DNA of 64,000 nucleotides. It comes from G963663525 sp963663525. Its GTDB lineage: Bacteria > Myxococcota_A > SURF-8 > G963663525. The notes under the pieces are model-generated. The model saw only the letters and a program-made list of their open reading frames with translations, was not told the origin of the DNA and searched no databases. Below are positions 62,640-64,000 of the stretch, piece by piece. The position numbers and the translations under genes were made by a program. Where the stretch lies: positions 2,666,001-2,730,000 of the forward strand of contig CAXXHC010000001.1 of assembly GCA_963663525.2 (NCBI GenBank). Reading direction: 5' to 3'. The first letter of the stretch is position 1, and each line of letters opens with the position of its first letter.

Positions 62640-64000
62640 CTAAATCGTCGTGCAACCGGTGTATGGATCTCCTTCGTAGCCCTGGTTACAGAAGCAATCG
62701 CCACCGTCGCAATATGCGTTCTGACCGCATTGGACTTCGGCGCAGAGATCGATCAGCGTGCAGCCTACGTTCGGGTCACCCTCGTATCCCTGGTTGCAGA
62801 AACAATCACCTTCGTCACAGTAGGCGTTCTGACCGCACTGGACGTTCGAGCAGAGATCGATCGGTGTGCAAACTACGTTCGGGTCGCCTTCGTAACCCTG
62901 GTTGCAGAAGCAATCGCCTGCATCGCAGTAGGCGTTCTGACCGCATTGGACGTTCGAGCAGAGATCGATCGGTGTGCAAACTACGTTCGGGTCGCCTTCG
63001 TAACCCTGGTTGCAGAAGCAATCGCCTGCATCGCAGTAGGCGTTCTGACCGCATTGGACTTCGGCGCAGAGATCGATCAGCGTGCAGCCTACGTTCGGGT
63101 CACCCTCGTATCCCTGGTTGCAGAAACAATCACCTTCGTCACAGTAGGCGTTCTGACCGCATTGGACTTCCGCACAAGGGTCTATTGGCGTACATCCCAC
63201 GTTCGGGTCGCCTTCATATCCCTGATTGCAAAAGCAGTCGCCTGCATTGCAGTAGGCGTTCTGACCGCATTGGACTTCGGCGCAGAGATCGATCAGCGTG
63301 CAGCCTACGTTCGGGTCACCCTCGTATCCCTGGTTGCAGAAACAATCACCTGCATCGCAGTAGGCGTTCTGACCGCACTGGACTTCGGCGCAGAGATCGA
63401 TCAGCGTGCAGCCTACGTTCGGGTCGCCTTCGTAACCCTGATTACAGAAGCAGTCGCCTGCATCGCAGTAGGCGTTCTGACCGCATTGGACTTCCGCACA
63501 AGGGTCTATTGGCGTACATCCCACGTTCGGGTCGCCTTCGTAACCCTGGTTGCAGAAGCAGTCGCCTGCATCGCAGTAGGCGTTCTGACCGCATTGGACT
63601 TCCGCACAAGGGTCTATTGGCGTACATCCCACGTTCGGGTCGCCTTCGTAACCCTGGTTGCAGAAGCAATCGCCTGCATCGCAGTAGGCGTTCTGACCGC
63701 ATTGGACGTTCGAGCAGAGATCGATCGGTGTGCAAACTACGTTCGGGTCGCCTTCGTAACCCTGGTTGCAGAAGCAATCGCCTGCATCGCAGTAGGCGTT
63801 CTGACCGCATTGGACGTTCGAGCAGAGATCGATCGGTGTGCAAACTACGTTCGGGTCGCCTTCGTAACCCTGGTTGCAGAAGCAATCGCCTGCATCGCAG
63901 TAGGCGTTCTGACCGCATTGGACTTCGGCGCAGAGATCGATCAGCGTGCAGCCTACGTTCGGGTCACCCTCGTATCCCTGGTTGCAGAAACAATCACCTT
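62640..64000 (-). CDS. EGF-like tandem-repeat protein, N-terminal part outside the window
   Basis: The frame is open from the stop at 62640-62642 to the right edge (about 450 residues). It consists of about 12 copies of a 36-residue unit (CAEVQCGQNAYCDAGDCFC then NQGYEGDPNVGCTLIDL) with six cysteines per unit in EGF spacing. At DNA level the unit is 108 bases and nearly identical between copies, with two main variants (CAEVQ and CSNVQ). The start and any signal peptide lie beyond the window. Likely a secreted or surface protein. Confidence 0.8.
   Translation of the reverse strand, partial: GDCFCNQGYEGDPNVGCTLIDLCAEVQCGQNAYCDAGDCFCNQGYEGDPNVVCTPIDLCSNVQCGQNAYCDAGDCFCNQGYEGDPNVVCTPIDLCSNVQCGQNAYCDAGDCFCNQGYEGDPNVGCTPIDPCAEVQCGQNAYCDAGDCFCNQGYEGDPNVGCTPIDPCAEVQCGQNAYCDAGDCFCNQGYEGDPNVGCTLIDLCAEVQCGQNAYCDAGDCFCNQGYEGDPNVGCTLIDLCAEVQCGQNAYCNAGDCFCNQGYEGDPNVGCTPIDPCAEVQCGQNAYCDEGDCFCNQGYEGDPNVGCTLIDLCAEVQCGQNAYCDAGDCFCNQGYEGDPNVVCTPIDLCSNVQCGQNAYCDAGDCFCNQGYEGDPNVVCTPIDLCSNVQCGQNAYCDEGDCFCNQGYEGDPNVGCTLIDLCAEVQCGQNAYCDGGDCFCNQGYEGDPYTGCTTI

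Noticed and set aside
62640..64000. CRISPR array or satellite DNA
   Set aside because: The 108-base unit is an open frame with a conserved cysteine pattern.

Overview
The window joins three kinds of bacterial DNA: the edge of a defence-type island (1-6.8 kb), a large decayed prophage of a contractile-tailed phage (about 6.9-44.3 kb) with an attached cargo operon (44.8-50.9 kb), and a chromosomal locus of secreted or surface lipoproteins mixed with insertion-sequence debris (51.3-64 kb). The host is most likely a Gram-negative of the broad former-Deltaproteobacteria type. That is an inference from the lipoproteins with EGF-like, PEGA and DUF1566 domains and from overall style; there is no rRNA or marker gene in the window.

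Left edge: the 3' part of a large N6-adenine DNA methyltransferase overlaps a Rad50-like ATPase with a zinc-hook CxxC, followed by a DUF2971 protein and a broken TPR-CHAT (caspase-like) gene. This looks like a defence locus whose upstream part is outside the window.

Prophage: on the minus strand lie a large serine recombinase with its usual small partners and a sigma54-type AAA+ regulator. A divergent HTH regulator lies across an operator-like inverted repeat. A 21-bp-phased repeat array precedes an early/replication operon: sigma-like protein, Cas4-like nuclease, Lar-Nmad1 fusion, RecD2-like helicase, TOTE-type primase-helicase, an iteron plus AT-rich origin candidate, a Hjc-type resolvase and a terminase small subunit candidate. 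A VapBC-like pair and a minus-strand module (tyrosine recombinase, DUF4314, stand-alone integrase core-binding domain, three small proteins) interrupt it. The late region then runs terminase, portal, MuF-like protein, a methyltransferase-protease-scaffold fusion, decoration, capsid, connectors, tail sheath, tube, lysis genes and tail chaperones with a canonical -1 slippery site. It stops abruptly about 45 codons into the tape measure gene, so baseplate and fibres are missing.

Cargo: the sequence next to the broken phage end is a minus-strand operon built on a second copy of the small phage module (66-residue gene with a stop codon, core-binding domain, DUF4314). Here the tyrosine recombinase is replaced by two unknown proteins and a 1059-residue fusion of an ATP-dependent ligase domain to a Cdc48-like AAA+ ATPase. 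This is the best candidate for an undescribed system.

Right side: a MazEF-like pair, then three transcription units each preceded by a near-identical promoter cassette. They encode FlgO/CsgG-like proteins (one with PEGA domains) and lipoproteins. Two of the lipoproteins end in C-type-lectin-like DUF1566 domains whose 126-bp ends differ almost only at first and second positions of NNY codons, the signature of diversity-generating retroelement targets. No reverse transcriptase is in the window. An IS transposase, dispersed repeats and a 108-bp tandem-repeat EGF-like protein close the window.
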